From the NCBI GenBank assembly GCA_032717465.1, contig CM064663.1, positions 13,513,489-13,577,488 on the forward strand: a stretch of DNA of 64,000 bases. The letters run 5' to 3'. The position numbers and the translations under genes were made by a program. The notes beneath the pieces are model-generated. The model did not search any database. It was not told the origin of the DNA and worked only from the letters and a program-made list of their open reading frames with translations. This DNA comes from Coenobita brevimanus (Eukaryota; Arthropoda; Malacostraca; Decapoda; Coenobitidae). Below, one piece after another: positions 32,966 to 45,354 of this stretch. Within the stretch, counting starts at the first letter, position 1. Each line of letters opens with the position of its first letter.

Positions 32966-34559
32966 GTGTAGTTTTTTTTTTTTTGCATAGAAGGAGCAAT
33001 TTGCAAGCTTCTAACATTTACTTTTTTACTTCCATTAAGAAAAAATAATTGATGAAAAATTGTGCAACATACATGGAAAGTTGGTTTGTTGCAATAGTAA
33101 TCTAGTATTGTTTTTTGTGCAGGTCCTGGTGTGCATTAAGAACTTAGCCAAAGAAGTGGTTTAGAAAAAAAACAACAACTACAGTTGTCTGATATGGACA
33201 TGACCACAAGGATAGTTCAAGTCATCTTATGCGACACAGAAAATGTACTCACAGAGAAAGTAAGGTAATTGTAATGACAAGGCATGTGTAATAAACCTTG
33301 GAATTTCTTTTCTCTCTTCCATCGGTCACAGTGTAATGCACATTGTCACTCTTGATAGGCCTGAAAAATTGGGCAAATAAACTGTGTTAGCCAAACGACT
33401 ACAATGGCTGATGATTCATTCATGTGGTGGTGGCCGGGGGCGTGGAGAGGAGTGTTCAGGTCAAGTGGGGCATGAGGGAGCAATGAGTGTATGCGAGCAC
33501 AGAATCCCTCTTTGTCCCAGGCTTGTGTGAGGGCTGTGGGCTGTAACTACCAACTAACCGTTATACGAACACAGCCTTTTGTGATTCACCCAATTCATCA
33601 TCTCCTACGTACACAATGCCTCCACCTTGAGCAGACTTGTTGACACAATGGCGAGATGAAGGATAAATGAATAATCTGATCGTTAATTGAATGTTCAGTG
33701 TGCTGTAATTATGCAGCAATGACTGGTTGAAAAAGACTACTCTCAAGAAAAAAAAATGCATACGAGAAGGTCTTGGCTTGTAAGATCCCTAAGGTTTAGG
33801 GGTTAAGACCGAAATGAGCCTAATACTCGAGTAATTACATTCTGAAGCTGTTGGAGACATGATAATGAGCAGGAATGGTACACAAGGTAAAAAAAAGTAT
33901 CGGTTTGCTATATGCACGAATAATTATGATAACACGAGACGATGGAGTGTGACAAGTAGTGGCCAACTCATCACATGTTGGTAGACCTGCTGTCAGGTGC
34001 ATGCCCTACACGACCAGTCAGTGTGATATTACATACAGTAGTAAATATTGTATGTTCCGAAAGGACTTATGTTCATACACAATGACCCTTTGCGAATATT
34101 GCAATGCGAATATCAGCCGTTCGTTGAATGTTTACGGCAGGCATCGGACCCATGTGCACCGATACTTTTCTTACCTTGTGTACCAATAGTGAATGAAGCA
34201 ATGTTCAGGGGGCTTGAGTAGATCTACACTTTATGTAGACCGATATTGTAGGACAGGTAGCACTGGCAATGGAAATAAGATGCTGAATAGAAATTCTTTG
34301 TAAGGCACTGGAGACCAAAAAGGATTGCGTGAACAGAGATGAATGAATGTAAAAGACTAGAATGATTAAGTGTTGAAGAAGGGTTGGTGTAGCACACAAG
34401 ATCAAGGTTAGTATAATATTGGCAAAGGACTTAAACAATTTTATTTTTAAGGCAAATAAAATAAAGTAAACACAGGCCACTTTCAAATACTTGGCATCCT
34501 ACAAAACAACTATAAATTAAATATTTTGGCTTTAGTGGTACGTTCTTGGTTGCAGAATA
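32966..34559. other. unassigned AT-rich sequence
   Basis: It holds a short weak match at 33060-33160 to the repeat of 23.6-23.9 kb. I see no gene, element end or repeat array in the remainder. Confidence 0.35.
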
Positions 34560-34565
34560 ACTTAC

Positions 34566-34814
34566 CGTTTGTCAGATGCTGAAGTTTCAGTGTTGATCAC
34601 CAAGGTGTTCATCATGGAAAATGTCCATTGGGAAACGAGTAGAGCCCCGAGGTCTTCCCTGGGAAGGCAGGTGACCACTAGGAGCCTCGTCGACCACACC
34701 AGGAGGCGGCCATTAAGGGACCAATCAGCAAAGGCAGTGAGGAAGGCTGGGTCGTCACTTACCACCACCACCATCACGCACCACGACACCTGCCGCAACT
34801 GCTGACGTCACCAT
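34566..34814 (-). other. candidate spliced exons of a host transcript
   Basis: On the minus strand a segment (34658-34566, 93 nt) is preceded by a pyrimidine-rich CCTGCCTTCCCAG acceptor and followed by a GTAAGT donor at 34565-34560. A second GTAAGT lies at 34762-34757, giving a possible 104-bp intron (34762-34659) and an upstream exon containing an ATG at 34814-34812. Joining the two exons from that ATG soon meets a stop, so if real they may be 5' UTR or non-coding. No homology is recognised. Confidence 0.25.
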
Positions 34815-34827
34815 GGTACAGGTTAGC

Positions 34828-35530
34828 TGTGAGACCTACCTGCCTCAGCGGTAATGTGTGAATAACCTACCCACCTGAGCAGCGCAGTGAGAGTGACCTA
34901 CCCGCCTCGGTACTAATGCGAAAGTGACCTATACGCCTCACCAGTAACGTGAGAATGACCTACCCACCTCATCAGTAATGTGAAAATGAACCACCCACCT
35001 AAACAGCAATGTGAAAGTGGCGAACCCACCTCAGTAACAATGAGAGAATTCCTGCCCGCCTCAACAGTAACGTGAGAGTGACCTATCCGCCACTATCATT
35101 AATGTTAAAATGACGTACCCGCCTCAGCATGAATGTAAGAGTGACCTTCCTGCCACAAGAGTAATGCTAGAGCAGTGGTTCCCAACCTTTTTGGTCTTGT
35201 GGCCCCCCGAGAAAATTATGAGAAGCTCCATGGCCCCTATATAACTCAGATCGTATATTTATATGTTTTTAATATTTGATATTGTGCAGAAAACGGTAAT
35301 TACCCCAATATACTTAAGGCTAAACTAGCACAGTAAGGTATATTTCATACTTGATTTCTGTCAGGTTTTACCCACACCAAATACCTTATAATATATTACC
35401 AATAAGGCCCATGGCCCCCCAGTCAATGTCTCATGGCCCCCTTGGGGGCCATGGCTCCCAGGTTGGGAACCGCTGTGCTAGAGTGATCATCCCACCTGAG
35501 CAGAATTATAAGAATGGCTTACCCGACGAG
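34828..35530. repeat. diverged minisatellite, 31-35 bp period, split by a hAT MITE
   Basis: About eleven units resembling 'gtgacctacccgcctcagc' followed by 'agtaatgtgaga' run from about 34828 to 35172. One more follows the inserted MITE (35484 on). Units vary in length and base, so the array is old. Confidence 0.8.
35173..35475. mobile_element. hAT-type MITE
   Basis: A 303-bp element begins CAGTGGTTCCCAACCT and, read inward from the right end, begins CAGCGGTTCCCAACCT. It is flanked by the perfect 8-bp duplication TGCTAGAG (35165-35172 and 35476-35483). CAG(T/C)GGTTC-type tips and 8-bp duplications are typical of hAT elements. Subterminal 'catggcccc' copies occur in both arms. It has no coding sequence. 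Confidence 0.93.
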
Positions 35531-35756
35531 CCTGGCTGACCACCGGGGAGAGCTGTGCCTGCGTCACGTTGTCGTCCTGGCCGTCCACACCCACCTCAAA
35601 CACACCCACACCCCGTGCCACTCCAACATCACCAATACTCTAATAAAAAGTAGTATATAATTACACAGAGTAAATTAATTTTCACAGAGTTAAGAAGTCC
35701 GCGAAGAAAGTGTATTATTGCATTAAAATTTCTTCCTGAGTATCTAACTAATTATC
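35531..35756. other. unassigned
   Basis: C-rich then AT-rich sequence with no supported feature. Confidence 0.3.
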
Positions 35757-37520
35757 TATCTGTCTCTAGCCAGACGTCTCAATCCCACAAGGGAATGCAA
35801 CAAACAAATTGTCTCCATGTCCCTCAGTCCCTGGCCGATTTGCTGCCTTCCCCCAACTCACACCTACTGTTACATATACCTCTCCAATCCATCCATCTAC
35901 CTCAACCTTTGTCTCTCCTTCCCTCTTCCCCACCTCCACCACACTCACATACACTCTCCTCGTCAGTCTCTCGCTCTTCATGCTCTCCACGTTGCCAAAC
36001 TACCTTATTGTATTTCTGCTAACGCTTTCTATCACATCCACATTCACACCACAACTTTCCTTCACTTCCCCAGATGTCAGTCTGTCTCTCCATGTAATAC
36101 CACATGGTCATCTCAAATAACCCATTTCCACTGTTGTCACTCTTGACTTGTACCCTTCCATCTAGGTCCAAGTGTTGCTTCCATACGTTGGAATTGGTAT
36201 CAGAATCCTATAATGCAGTCTTTTTTTTTTTTTTTTTTTTTTCATGCTTACTTCTCTATTCCTTATCACTGCTTTCAAAGAATCAGGAACCTTCCTCCCC
36301 AGTCATATATTTTCATGGACTTCATCCCCTAAACTTCCATCCTTACTCATCATACTACCCAGTACTTAAATGCACTCACATTTTCCATTTTCACGTCATC
36401 CAGCCTCACTGTGCATTCAGTGACTTCATTTTTCGCGAAGACCACAACTTTACTATTCCCTGCATTCACCTTTAGATTCCGTTTCTTACACGCTGTCCCA
36501 GACTCATTCACCAAGCCTTGCAATTCCCCTTTGTCCACATTTAACAATAATGTACCATCTCCAAACAACGGAACAGGAAGTTTCCAAAAGCTTCCCTCTC
36601 TCATTAGGACCCTTCCAACATCCACTGCCCAACCTTGTATCTCTTTTATAACTCCATCCATATACAGACTGAACAACCATGCATCCATGATATATATTTG
36701 TTTCAATATCCAAATAGAAAAATTCACTCAGTTCACTATCTACACGCACCATAGACTTAGCACCATCACGTATAGGCTACTCTTCAAAACCATTAACAGC
36801 TTCCCACATACCTATTACTATATTTTTAATATTTTCCACATTCCTAGTCAATCCACTCTGTCATATGCTTTTTCCAAATCCATGAAGGCAGCTACAATTT
36901 CTTTTCCTTTTGTAGAAACTTTTCCACTGAGGAACTTTGAACAAATAAATTATCTGATCGACACAACCTCTTCCCCTCCTAAAACCTCCATGTTCTTTTC
37001 GAACTCTGTTATTTCTTTAACTCTGTCAATAAGTACCCTGCAAAATACTTTTCCTATTACACTAGGACAAGTGCCATTATGATTGAAACAGACTTCTTTT
37101 TTTCCCCTTTTCTTTTATACAGGGGAATAATTATACCTGACTTCCAATCCTCCAGGACTGTACCTTCCTCCCAGACCAAGCTGCACATCTTCCATATCCA
37201 CTGATATCTCTTCCCATGCTTCAGCATGTCACCACACACTCCATCAACTCCTGTGGCTTTCCCAATTATGATTTACTTCATTGCTTCCACTACTTCCATC
37301 CTACTGATCACTTCCTCTCTCATCTCCCTCCTCCTTCCAGCCACCCCTTAGCTACTTATACTTTGCACTACTTTCATTCCCTATGTTTAACAAGTCCTAA
37401 AAGTGTTCTCTCAGTCTGCTCACTTTCTCTCCCTTTTCTACTAGCAATCTACAGTTTTTATCTGTCACTCCCCTACTATCCTTTTCATAACCCTGTCTAA
37501 CTCTCTTTACCTCCTCTCTA
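35757..37520 (-). mobile_element. LINE1c, decayed LINE1 copy
   Basis: Pieces of the LINE1 RT and C-terminal domain are scattered over several frames on the minus strand. They include MESMKSERLTRRVYVSVVE, VMDAWLFSLYMDGVIKEIQG and, at the 5' side, CSLVWEEGTVLEDWKSGIIIPLYKRKG. The FADD position reads LFGDG, so the catalytic site is lost. The 3' side shows a worn 'tatctatctg' tail. A T-run is present at 36221-36242. It is the oldest-looking of the four LINE1 copies. Confidence 0.8.
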
Positions 37521-37865
37521 ATTATCAGCATATTTATTACAGTTATGTCTTTTGTAAAGGAATAAATTGTTTCCTGTGTAGTATTTAGTACTAAAGAAAA
37601 CTTTCAGTGTTGAAACTCAGTTCTAGCAGAGAAACCATCTATCTGGTAATGAACTTAGCTATCAAAGTAATCATTCCATCCAATTATAATGCCTTATTTA
37701 ACATAGATTAACATTCTTTCGTGTTACCTTAATTATAGTGCTATTTGTTACCATGTTGTCCGTGAGCAGCATTGGAAAACAACTCCCATGTAGCAAAGTT
37801 TCCAACACTGAACCAACCATCTGTACCGATTTCCACAGACGATCCCTAGAATCTGTAATGAAATA
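37521..37865. other. unassigned AT-rich sequence
   Basis: Nothing recognised between LINE1c and the microsatellite cluster. Confidence 0.3.
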
Positions 37866-37868
37866 TGA

Positions 37869-38007
<139 letters not shown>

Positions 38008-38068
38008 AGGATGTCCCCAACAAACGAAAATAACTGGTTCTTAAAGGTCTTTCGTAAGTCACTTTTAT

Positions 38069-38073
<5 letters not shown>

Positions 38074-38121
<48 letters not shown>

Positions 38122-38203
38122 CAACCCTAATCCCATAATTACTAAGGACGCAAAGTTCTTTCCCTCTACACCATGTCCTTTATACTCAATATCAGATTGT
38201 GTG

Positions 38204-38246
<43 letters not shown>

Positions 38247-38328
38247 CAACCATAATCCCATAATTACTAAGGACACAAAGTTCTTTCCCCCTACCCCACC
38301 TCCTTTATACTCAGTATCTACTTATGTG

Positions 38329-38363
<35 letters not shown>
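38074..38363. repeat. tandem units of (CT)n plus a 91-bp spacer
   Basis: CT runs at 38074-38115, 38210-38241 and 38330-38363 are separated by two closely similar spacers. Each spacer starts 'ccaacccaacc' and ends 'tgtgcta', and they share 'ataattactaagga' and 'caaagttctttcc'. The whole module is duplicated in tandem. Confidence 0.92.
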
Positions 38364-38366
<3 letters not shown>

Positions 38367-38490
38367 ATGATGCTCATTATTGTCTCCACTCTTCCACTTA
38401 TCCCCTACCCTTCCCTGAACTGCAGTTATCACCTCACCTCCTTGTGTGTGTCTTCACCTAACCCCATCCTTCCTTGCTATGACTGACCCG

Positions 38491-38491
<1 letters not shown>

Positions 38492-38548
<57 letters not shown>

Positions 38549-38610
38549 TTTTTTCGTATCTGCGGATTTTTCGTAAGTCGATCCTTCTCAACTTTGGGTC
38601 AGGAATATAC

Positions 38611-38693
<83 letters not shown>
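38492..38693. repeat. (CA)n and (TACA)n(TA)n microsatellites
   Basis: CA repeats fill 38492-38547; TACA then TA repeats fill 38607-38693. The TA run ends at the 3' terminus of LINE2. Confidence 0.97.
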
Positions 38694-38695
<2 letters not shown>

Positions 38696-41600
38696 CATCG
38701 TCCGGAACTCCTTTCCCACCCAAGCGCAGGGTGAGGAGTAGCAATGTCCAGATAGCACAAATTTGCCCAATCCAAATAGACCACACTTCCATTCACTCAT
38801 CATTCAAGTCCTCGGAATCCTGGCTCTACCGGATACGCCAAAAACATTCACCAAATTCTGGAGCTTCACACAAAGGTGTCCGATTGAGTCAATCCGGACA
38901 CTGCCATGCTCACAAGGGGTGCCAAAATCCCTGATCATGAACTTCTCCTCACAACATTCATCCAGCCAGCTCGATCTCTTGTCAGTTCCCTAGCCTCACC
39001 GACTTCCAAACCTCTCTTCCTCACACACTCATCCACCATATCTCTCCATCTTCTCCTTGGCCTACCTCACCTCCTCCCTCTTTCAAATTCGCTCAGGTAT
39101 ACATTTTTCACCATTCTATTGTTATCCATTCTCTCCACATGACCATACCATCTCAGTACCCTCTCTTCGATTCTGGTGTCCACCGACTTCCTCACGCCAC
39201 ACCTTTCACGAATCACAATATTTCGTATCCTATCCACCCTCTGTACTCCACATACATACCTCAGCAGTCCCATCTCCACTGCTCTTACTCTTTTCATTTT
39301 CATGCCACACCATAGTCTCACACTCATATGTTAAAGTTGGCAATAACACTTCCTCATGTAAGCCTCGTGCAGCTGCAACACTCAAGCCTCTGTTTCTTAT
39401 CAAGGCCTTCATTGCACCAGCTACTTTTATTCCTTGTGTCACTCTACTTTCAACTTCTTTTGTATATTTTCCTCACTTTTCTATCACTGTATCCAGGTAT
39501 TTGAACTCACTATTTCCAGTCTTTCTCCATTCACTTTGACATCATACTGGGAGTCACCTTCTCTCTCAATAACCATCACTTTACTCTTCTCAACATTTAC
39601 TCTCAAGGCACGACGCTCACAGACATCAGCAAAACTCTGCACTAGACTACCAAGTTCTTGTCCGGTACTTGCAAGCAGTACTGCATGATCAGCATACAAC
39701 AAATTTGAGATATTCCATCTATCACCATTCATTACCAACGCCTTCCCTCTCCCCATTACTCGTGTTTTTACTTCTCTCATCACCCCATCCATATATATAA
39801 TGAACAACCATGGGGACATCACACAACCTTGTCGCACGCCCACACTAATCATGAACCATTCAATTAGATGCCTATTAACCCATACACATGCTTCGCTACC
39901 ATCATGAAAACTCTTGACAGCACCTAGCAGCTTATCTATACCATACATGCGCAAAAATTTCCACAATCCCTCTCTGTCTACTTTGTTGTAAGCTTTTTCC
40001 AGATCCATGAATGCCATAAACACCTTATGGTCCTTCTCACAAGCCTTCTCTGCTATCTGTCTCACTGCAAATACTTGATCCACACATCCTCTGCCACTCC
40101 TAAAGCTACCCTGTTCATCACTCACTTGGACTTCTGATATCTCTCTTACTTTCTCTGTAATAATTCTTCTATATACCTTCCCTACCACACTCAATTAACG
40201 TATGCCATGATAATTTTTGCACTCACTTTGCTCACTTTATTTTTGTACAGGGGTACAATCACAGCCTTTTTCCACTCTGCAGGCACAGTTTCACTCATCC
40301 ATGCCTTCTTACATATCTCCAACAAGCACTTCATTCCACTCTCTGTGCTACACTTAAGCATCTCTGCATACATCTCATCGACACCAGCTGCTTTCCCATT
40401 TTTCAGTCATTTCACAGGGCTCTTCACCTGTGCGAGTGTCACGTCACCTGGCACTGCATTCCTTCTCTGCCCCCCCCCAACCAATCATGTTTACAGCTGC
40501 TCTGCTGTCTCTATTCCCATTCGTCAGGCTTTCAAAATATTCTTTCCATCTGGTCCTTACTTCATGGGTTAGTAGCCTGCCACCTGCATACTTCACACCA
40601 TCACAGTTCTTTCCGTTTTCACTTCTACACTTCTGCACCTCTTTCCAGAATAACTCCCTATTTTCAGAGTAGTTCGCATTCATTTTTCTTCCCAGATCAC
40701 CATTTACCTCCTTCTTTTCCCTCTTCAATAATCTCATTACACGCTTCTTGCTCTCGATATACTCAGTTCTTATTTCAACTGATCCCCTATCCTGTAACCA
40801 CTTTAGCCACTTCTTCCTCTTCTCCTCCAGTGCCCTCTTAACCTCCTCATCCCACCATGCCGTACCCTTGTTTTTTTTTTATTATCTTACCACACCACAT
40901 ACCACTTTAGCATTTCTAACTAAACGATCCCTCTATTCATTCCACAGGCTGTCCAGATCTAATGTAGCAGTGTATGATATGTAAGAGGACTACTGGGCCT
41001 GGGAAGCAGGCTGTGAAGCCTATGCCGAGAGTCGAGCACATAAAGAAAAAATAATCATTCCAGTTCACTGATTCTAACTCGTCCTCTACTTTCGTTCTGT
41101 AATTATCTGCAATTTGTTTGATCCTCAGCTTCTCAACTTTCAGTCTTTCTCCCTGACTGCTCCTCTCTCTCTTGATCCACCTCACTCCTCTCAGCTTGAT
41201 CTTGCATACCACAATCATATGATCTGACAGATCTCCACATCGTCCTCTCATAGCCCTCGTATCAGCAACCATTCCCATCATCGACCTCTCTACGAGCACG
41301 TAATCAATCAGGCTTCTTTCAACACGATCCCAGTTTCCTCTATACCATGTACATTTATGTGCATCTTTGTGTTTAAAGTACGAATTACAAATGCACAACC
41401 TCCTCTCCTGACTCATGTCCATTAGTCGCTTCCCATTATCACTTTCTCCTGGTACTCCATAACAACCCATTATGTCATCCTCAGAACCAGTGCCTACTCT
41501 TCCGTTCATATCCCTCATCACGATCACATTACAGCTCCTGAGCATTTCTCCCTCTACTTCACCCAGCTCATCCCAAAACCTGTCTTTCTCTTTCTCACTC

Positions 41601-42013
41601 CTGTCCTCACACGGTGCATATGCTACAATGACTGCCACTTTCACCTTCTCAAACTTGAACTTGACATAGATACACCTCGAGCTGACACATTTGTAATCTC
41701 TCATTCCACTCTGCCACACCTCATTCCTCAACAAAGCAACTCCTTCCTTGTATCTTCCTCTCCCATTCATTCCCGATCTTACACATTTCACACCCTCCCA
41801 CTCCTCCACTTTGCACTCTTTCATCTTCGTTTCACACAATGCCATCACAGCAGATCTCGCACTCTTGCTATCCTCATTCACACCTCTCACATTCCACATG
41901 GCCATGTGAGTCTGCCCATTTGGTTGTGGCCCTGGCCAGGTATTGGGCCTTCCGAGGCTGTCAAAATGACTGCCATGATTAAGTGATTTTGGATAAGGAA
42001 ATCTGGGGAACAC
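38694..42013 (-). mobile_element. LINE2, second APE-type LINE family with (TA)n tail
   Basis: The endonuclease (42013-41060) shows MAMWNVRGVNEDSKSARSA, VMALCETKMKECKVEEWEG, VIVMRDMNGRVGTGSED (normally GDMN), RSLIDYVLVE and LSDHMIVVCKIKL. RT (40373-39230) shows VPLYKNK, DEQGSFRSGRGCVDQVF, MAFMDLEKAYNKVDREG, VRQGCVMSPWLFIIYMDGV and YADHAVLL, where the last catalytic Asp of YADD has become His. The C-terminal domain has VLRWYGHVERMDNN and a GRPRRRWRDMV motif. A non-coding tail of about 240 bp leads into (TA)n. A SINE tail fragment interrupts it at 40985-41053. Many frameshifts are present. Confidence 0.87.
40985..41053 (+). mobile_element. SINE 3'-tail fragment
   Basis: The sequence 'gaggactactgggcctggg', then 'gctgtgaagcctatgcc' and 'gagtcgagcacataaag' with an A-rich end matches the 3' end of the SINE at 5204-5541. 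The tRNA-like head is absent. It lies in the LINE2 coding region just after the endonuclease. Confidence 0.8.
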
Positions 42014-42024
42014 TTAACCCTGCT

Positions 42025-42178
42025 AGAAACCCCGGCTTTATGGTTACCACCCAGTGTAGTAAATGGTTTCCTGGGTACAAGAAACCATTTGGCCTGTCAC
42101 TCAGTGTAGAGCTCATATGGCATCACACTACACTGAGTAAGTGGATGATGGGTGCCACCTCCAACCACCAATGTTTTA
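42025..42178 (+). repeat. R1 dispersed repeat, copy 1
   Basis: Core 'atggttaccacccagtgtag', 'taaatggtttcctgg' and 'ctgtcactcagtgtagag', then 'ggatgatggg', ending directly in an (AAT)n tract. Related copies lie at 45355-45860 and 54470-54693, all on the plus strand. Confidence 0.7.
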
Positions 42179-42330
42179 ATAATGATAATAATAATAATAA
42201 TAATAATAATAATAGTAATAGTATGAAAAAAAATAACAGCCATTTCCAGCACTCAGTGGGAGGCTAAGGGACTGATGCTAGACTGCTTGTAATAATAATA
42301 ATGATAATAATAATAATAATAATAATAACA
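42179..42330. repeat. (AAT)n microsatellites
   Basis: Two AAT runs (42179-42212 and 42290-42328) flank a short segment. 'acagccatttcca' occurs after each run, suggesting a small duplication. Confidence 0.9.
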
Positions 42331-42689
42331 ACAACAGCCATTTCCATATCATCCACTATGAAGCACACAGGCCCAATGCTAGGCTACAGTAACGATAAAC
42401 AAAACAAAGTTATATATGTATACATATTAGAGTGGTCGTTATTACTCGGTCAAAAATGGACTGATGGAATTCCACTGCTTGCTCCCTCTGTAGTAGCTTC
42501 ACTTAACACAAAAACTGAAAACTGAAAGTTTGGCCCCACTCAGCCTTCACTTAGGGGTCGCCATCGACTGGTAAAGAGGATAATCCTTACTGTACATCAT
42601 GGGGCCAAAGCAAACATAAGAAAAGCAAAAACTACTTGATTTGTATTTTACTTGACACAGTAATCACTAATCACACTAGATACACGTGA

Positions 42690-44960
42690 ATCAACATAGG
42701 CATACAAGGCGTAGGTTCTGTGGGGCATTGATCTATGATCACCTCTTGTACAAGGTCTACAACAACTTGGAGCAGGAACTGGTGCTGCTCTTTCCCCACT
42801 TTCAGCATCTTACTGAGTTCCTGAACGAGGGCCACCACCCATTCTTGTCAGTCACTCACGACGGAGATATCTACAACGATTGCCTTGGCTCTCAAAAACT
42901 CAATGTTGGATGACCAAGTGTCGGGTGGCTTGGTCTGGAACCCCTCTGGCAGATGCAGCTTAGTAATGAATTCTTTTTTATTCTTCGTCTCAAGTAGATG
43001 TAGCCTGCCGTTGGTAAGGAACGTCAACTCAGGAAGCCAAGGACGTATGGGTGGTCAATCAGCGGCCTCATCTCCTAGCGTTGTTACCATACAGCTTTTC
43101 ACATCATCAAAGAAAGCAAAGCCAACTGCTTCATTGGGCAGGTACCACAGGTGGGAAGATAGCTTCTTCTTTGTTGCCTCGATGATCTTCTTGTTCGGGT
43201 ACATATTACATCAGCGTCCTCATCAGAGTCCAGTCATTCAATGGGGCTTTGATGGGAAATGATGATGTCGTCCATGCCTTTATACAGATGAGGACAGAAA
43301 AGAGAGAAAGATCTTGAATCCCCTGTTCCTCATTCTTTGTCATCTTGAACTGGCATTGGAAAAGCCACATCTTGATGGATTACAGTGCTTTGGTCATCCA
43401 GTGAGCTAAATGCATGGCACTTGGCACACAGAACTTCATGCCTTTGTTAGGAACATCTCCGAGGAAGATGATGGACTGATCCAGAAGTTCTTGATAGTCA
43501 TCCTGTAGCTTAAAAATCTGAGATCTCGTGAACTGAATCAATTCAGTCTCAGACTGAGAAATTTCTTTTTTGGTGGCCTCATCTTTATTACCTGGTTGGA
43601 ACTGGTTTTGGTCGATAAAGGCTCAGTGGTCTCGAAAACGCTTGAAAAGCAACATCTCTGGACCAGCCGAGGCAGATCCAAGCATTGCTTCGAAGGCAGC
43701 TGCAAACAGAAAGTCTATAACAAGGTATCTGCACATCAAATATAAGAGGTCATGTCCCAGTTTTGCCTCAGTTAGAGTGCAGGCTTAACCACATTGACCC
43801 GTATTAGATGCTGTTGTGTCGAAACACATTGCCTTCACCCGCTCTGTAATCATCCACTCATTGAGGAACTCAATGATAGTTTGAGCTTGTGCTTCTCCAG
43901 TTGAGGATGGAATCTTGGGGACCCCAAGCAGCTTCTCGGCACCAGGTCCCGAATCAATCACTGGGAGTCGGTCAACGTGCTTGCAAGAGGGAGGTCCTCC
44001 ATCATCTTGCTGTCTCAGTTGACTGTCAAAGGACATTTTCCCCGGCGATGTTCCTTCAGTTTTTGAGCACAGCGAGCTCGATTCTCTTCAAAGACAGTGA
44101 ATAGAACTCAGATTGATGTTGTACTCAGAGAAGTCCAAACTGAAGCTTACAACTGCCTCAGCAAGGACAAATACTGCCTTCCTGGAGAAGATTTGGGTCA
44201 AGTTCAAGGCAGCAGAGAGCTGAGGAGTCATGACGTTCTTCTTGCAACACTTTGTCTTGCGTGGGGATGGAACTCCTCCACTAGCTCCTTTGGGCAGCTC
44301 CCCCTCATCATGCTGGCTTTCATCAGTGGTGCTGGAGGATGAAAATACCAAGATGACTCTACGTGAGAGGACTACTGGGCCTTGAAAGCAGACTGTGAAG
44401 CCTATGCCCAGAGTCGGACACATAAAAAAATAATAATAATAATAATAATTCATGGCCTCCATCACAGTCTCGGCTCTTCTCTTCCTCTCTGCTTCACCTT
44501 CTGCCCACTTAGCTGTGTTCTTTGTGTGATGCAGATGGATGGTGTCTACACCACCCATTGAGCCAGGATGATCCTTCTCTCTCTGCAGCTGAAGGAACTC
44601 CCAGTCCTCACGATGGCAGACCAGCTTTTTGACTCTCCCTGTACAGCGTCAAAGAGATCTTCCAATCTCACTACGAACTCAGCCACCATGGTTTTATGGC
44701 TCTCATTGATTCTGAAGGTATGCTTTTTCAAGTATGTCCATTCTTTGAAAAAAGCATGTAGCTTCTTCATGGCACGGGGCTCCTGTTCAGTGTGAATGTT
44801 TGCTTTGTCCCACAGAACCACCGTGGCCCGAACAGATTGAAGGAGAGCCTTGCAGACTGTCAGCTTCTTCTGTCGGTAAAGGTAAAGTACATGGAGTACC
44901 CAAAAGCTTGCCGATATGAGCACAGCTTTGAGCCTTTGATGTCATCCACTATTGTTCAGA
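42690..44960 (-). pseudogene. transposase-like pseudogene of an uncharacterised arthropod family
   Basis: The minus strand can be followed for over 2 kb with stops and a SINE insertion. In order it reads VRATVVLWDKANIHTEQE with FFKEWTYLKKHTFRI and VVRLEDLFDAV, then KNVMTPQLSAALN, then VIDSGPGAEKLLGVPKI and VKAMCFDTTASNTG. After a stop come LLYLMCRYLVIDFLFAAAF, MLLFKRFRDH, FIDQNQFQPGNK, IIFLGDVPNK and MKFCVPSAMHLAHWM. A D-T-T-x-x-N-T-G turn followed by C-R-(H/Y) and LF-RF segments looks like an RNase H-fold transposase of hAT-like type. I know such proteins only as 'uncharacterised' in arthropods, so the superfamily is a guess. Confidence 0.6.
44365..44449 (+). mobile_element. SINE 3'-tail fragment with (AAT)n end
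   Basis: It matches the SINE tail at 5204-5280 ('gaggactactgggccttg', 'ctgtgaagcctatgccca', 'gagtcggacacataaaa') and ends in (AAT)n. It interrupts the transposase-like pseudogene. The head is absent. Confidence 0.85.
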
Positions 44961-45203
44961 GTAAATAAAAGGACTTGTCCGTATCCATCTTCAAAATAAG
45001 GAAAAAAGAAAACAATAATTATATGGAGCGTAATGCCAGAAATGTACTACAACATATAGGATTATGAACTTTGGAAAGTGGGGACGGCCTGTAAACAATA
45101 ATCAGTCCAAAAGATTTTTCATATCTGACGTTTTTTAATCTAATGGAACTAAGTCAGAGACCGCAAGCAAGGAAAATACACACATAAAAAATAAAGACCA
45201 CCC

Positions 45204-45210
<7 letters not shown>
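44961..45210. other. unassigned
   Basis: No supported feature. Confidence 0.3.
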
Positions 45211-45257
<47 letters not shown>

Positions 45258-45354
45258 TATCTATCTATCTATCTATCTATATATATCTATCTATATATAT
45301 GTCTATCTATCTATCTATCTATATCTATATATATATATATATATATATATATTC
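45211..45354. repeat. (TA)n(CTAT)n(TA)n compound microsatellite
   Basis: TA units, then CTAT and ATAT interleaved, then TA units. Confidence 0.96.
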
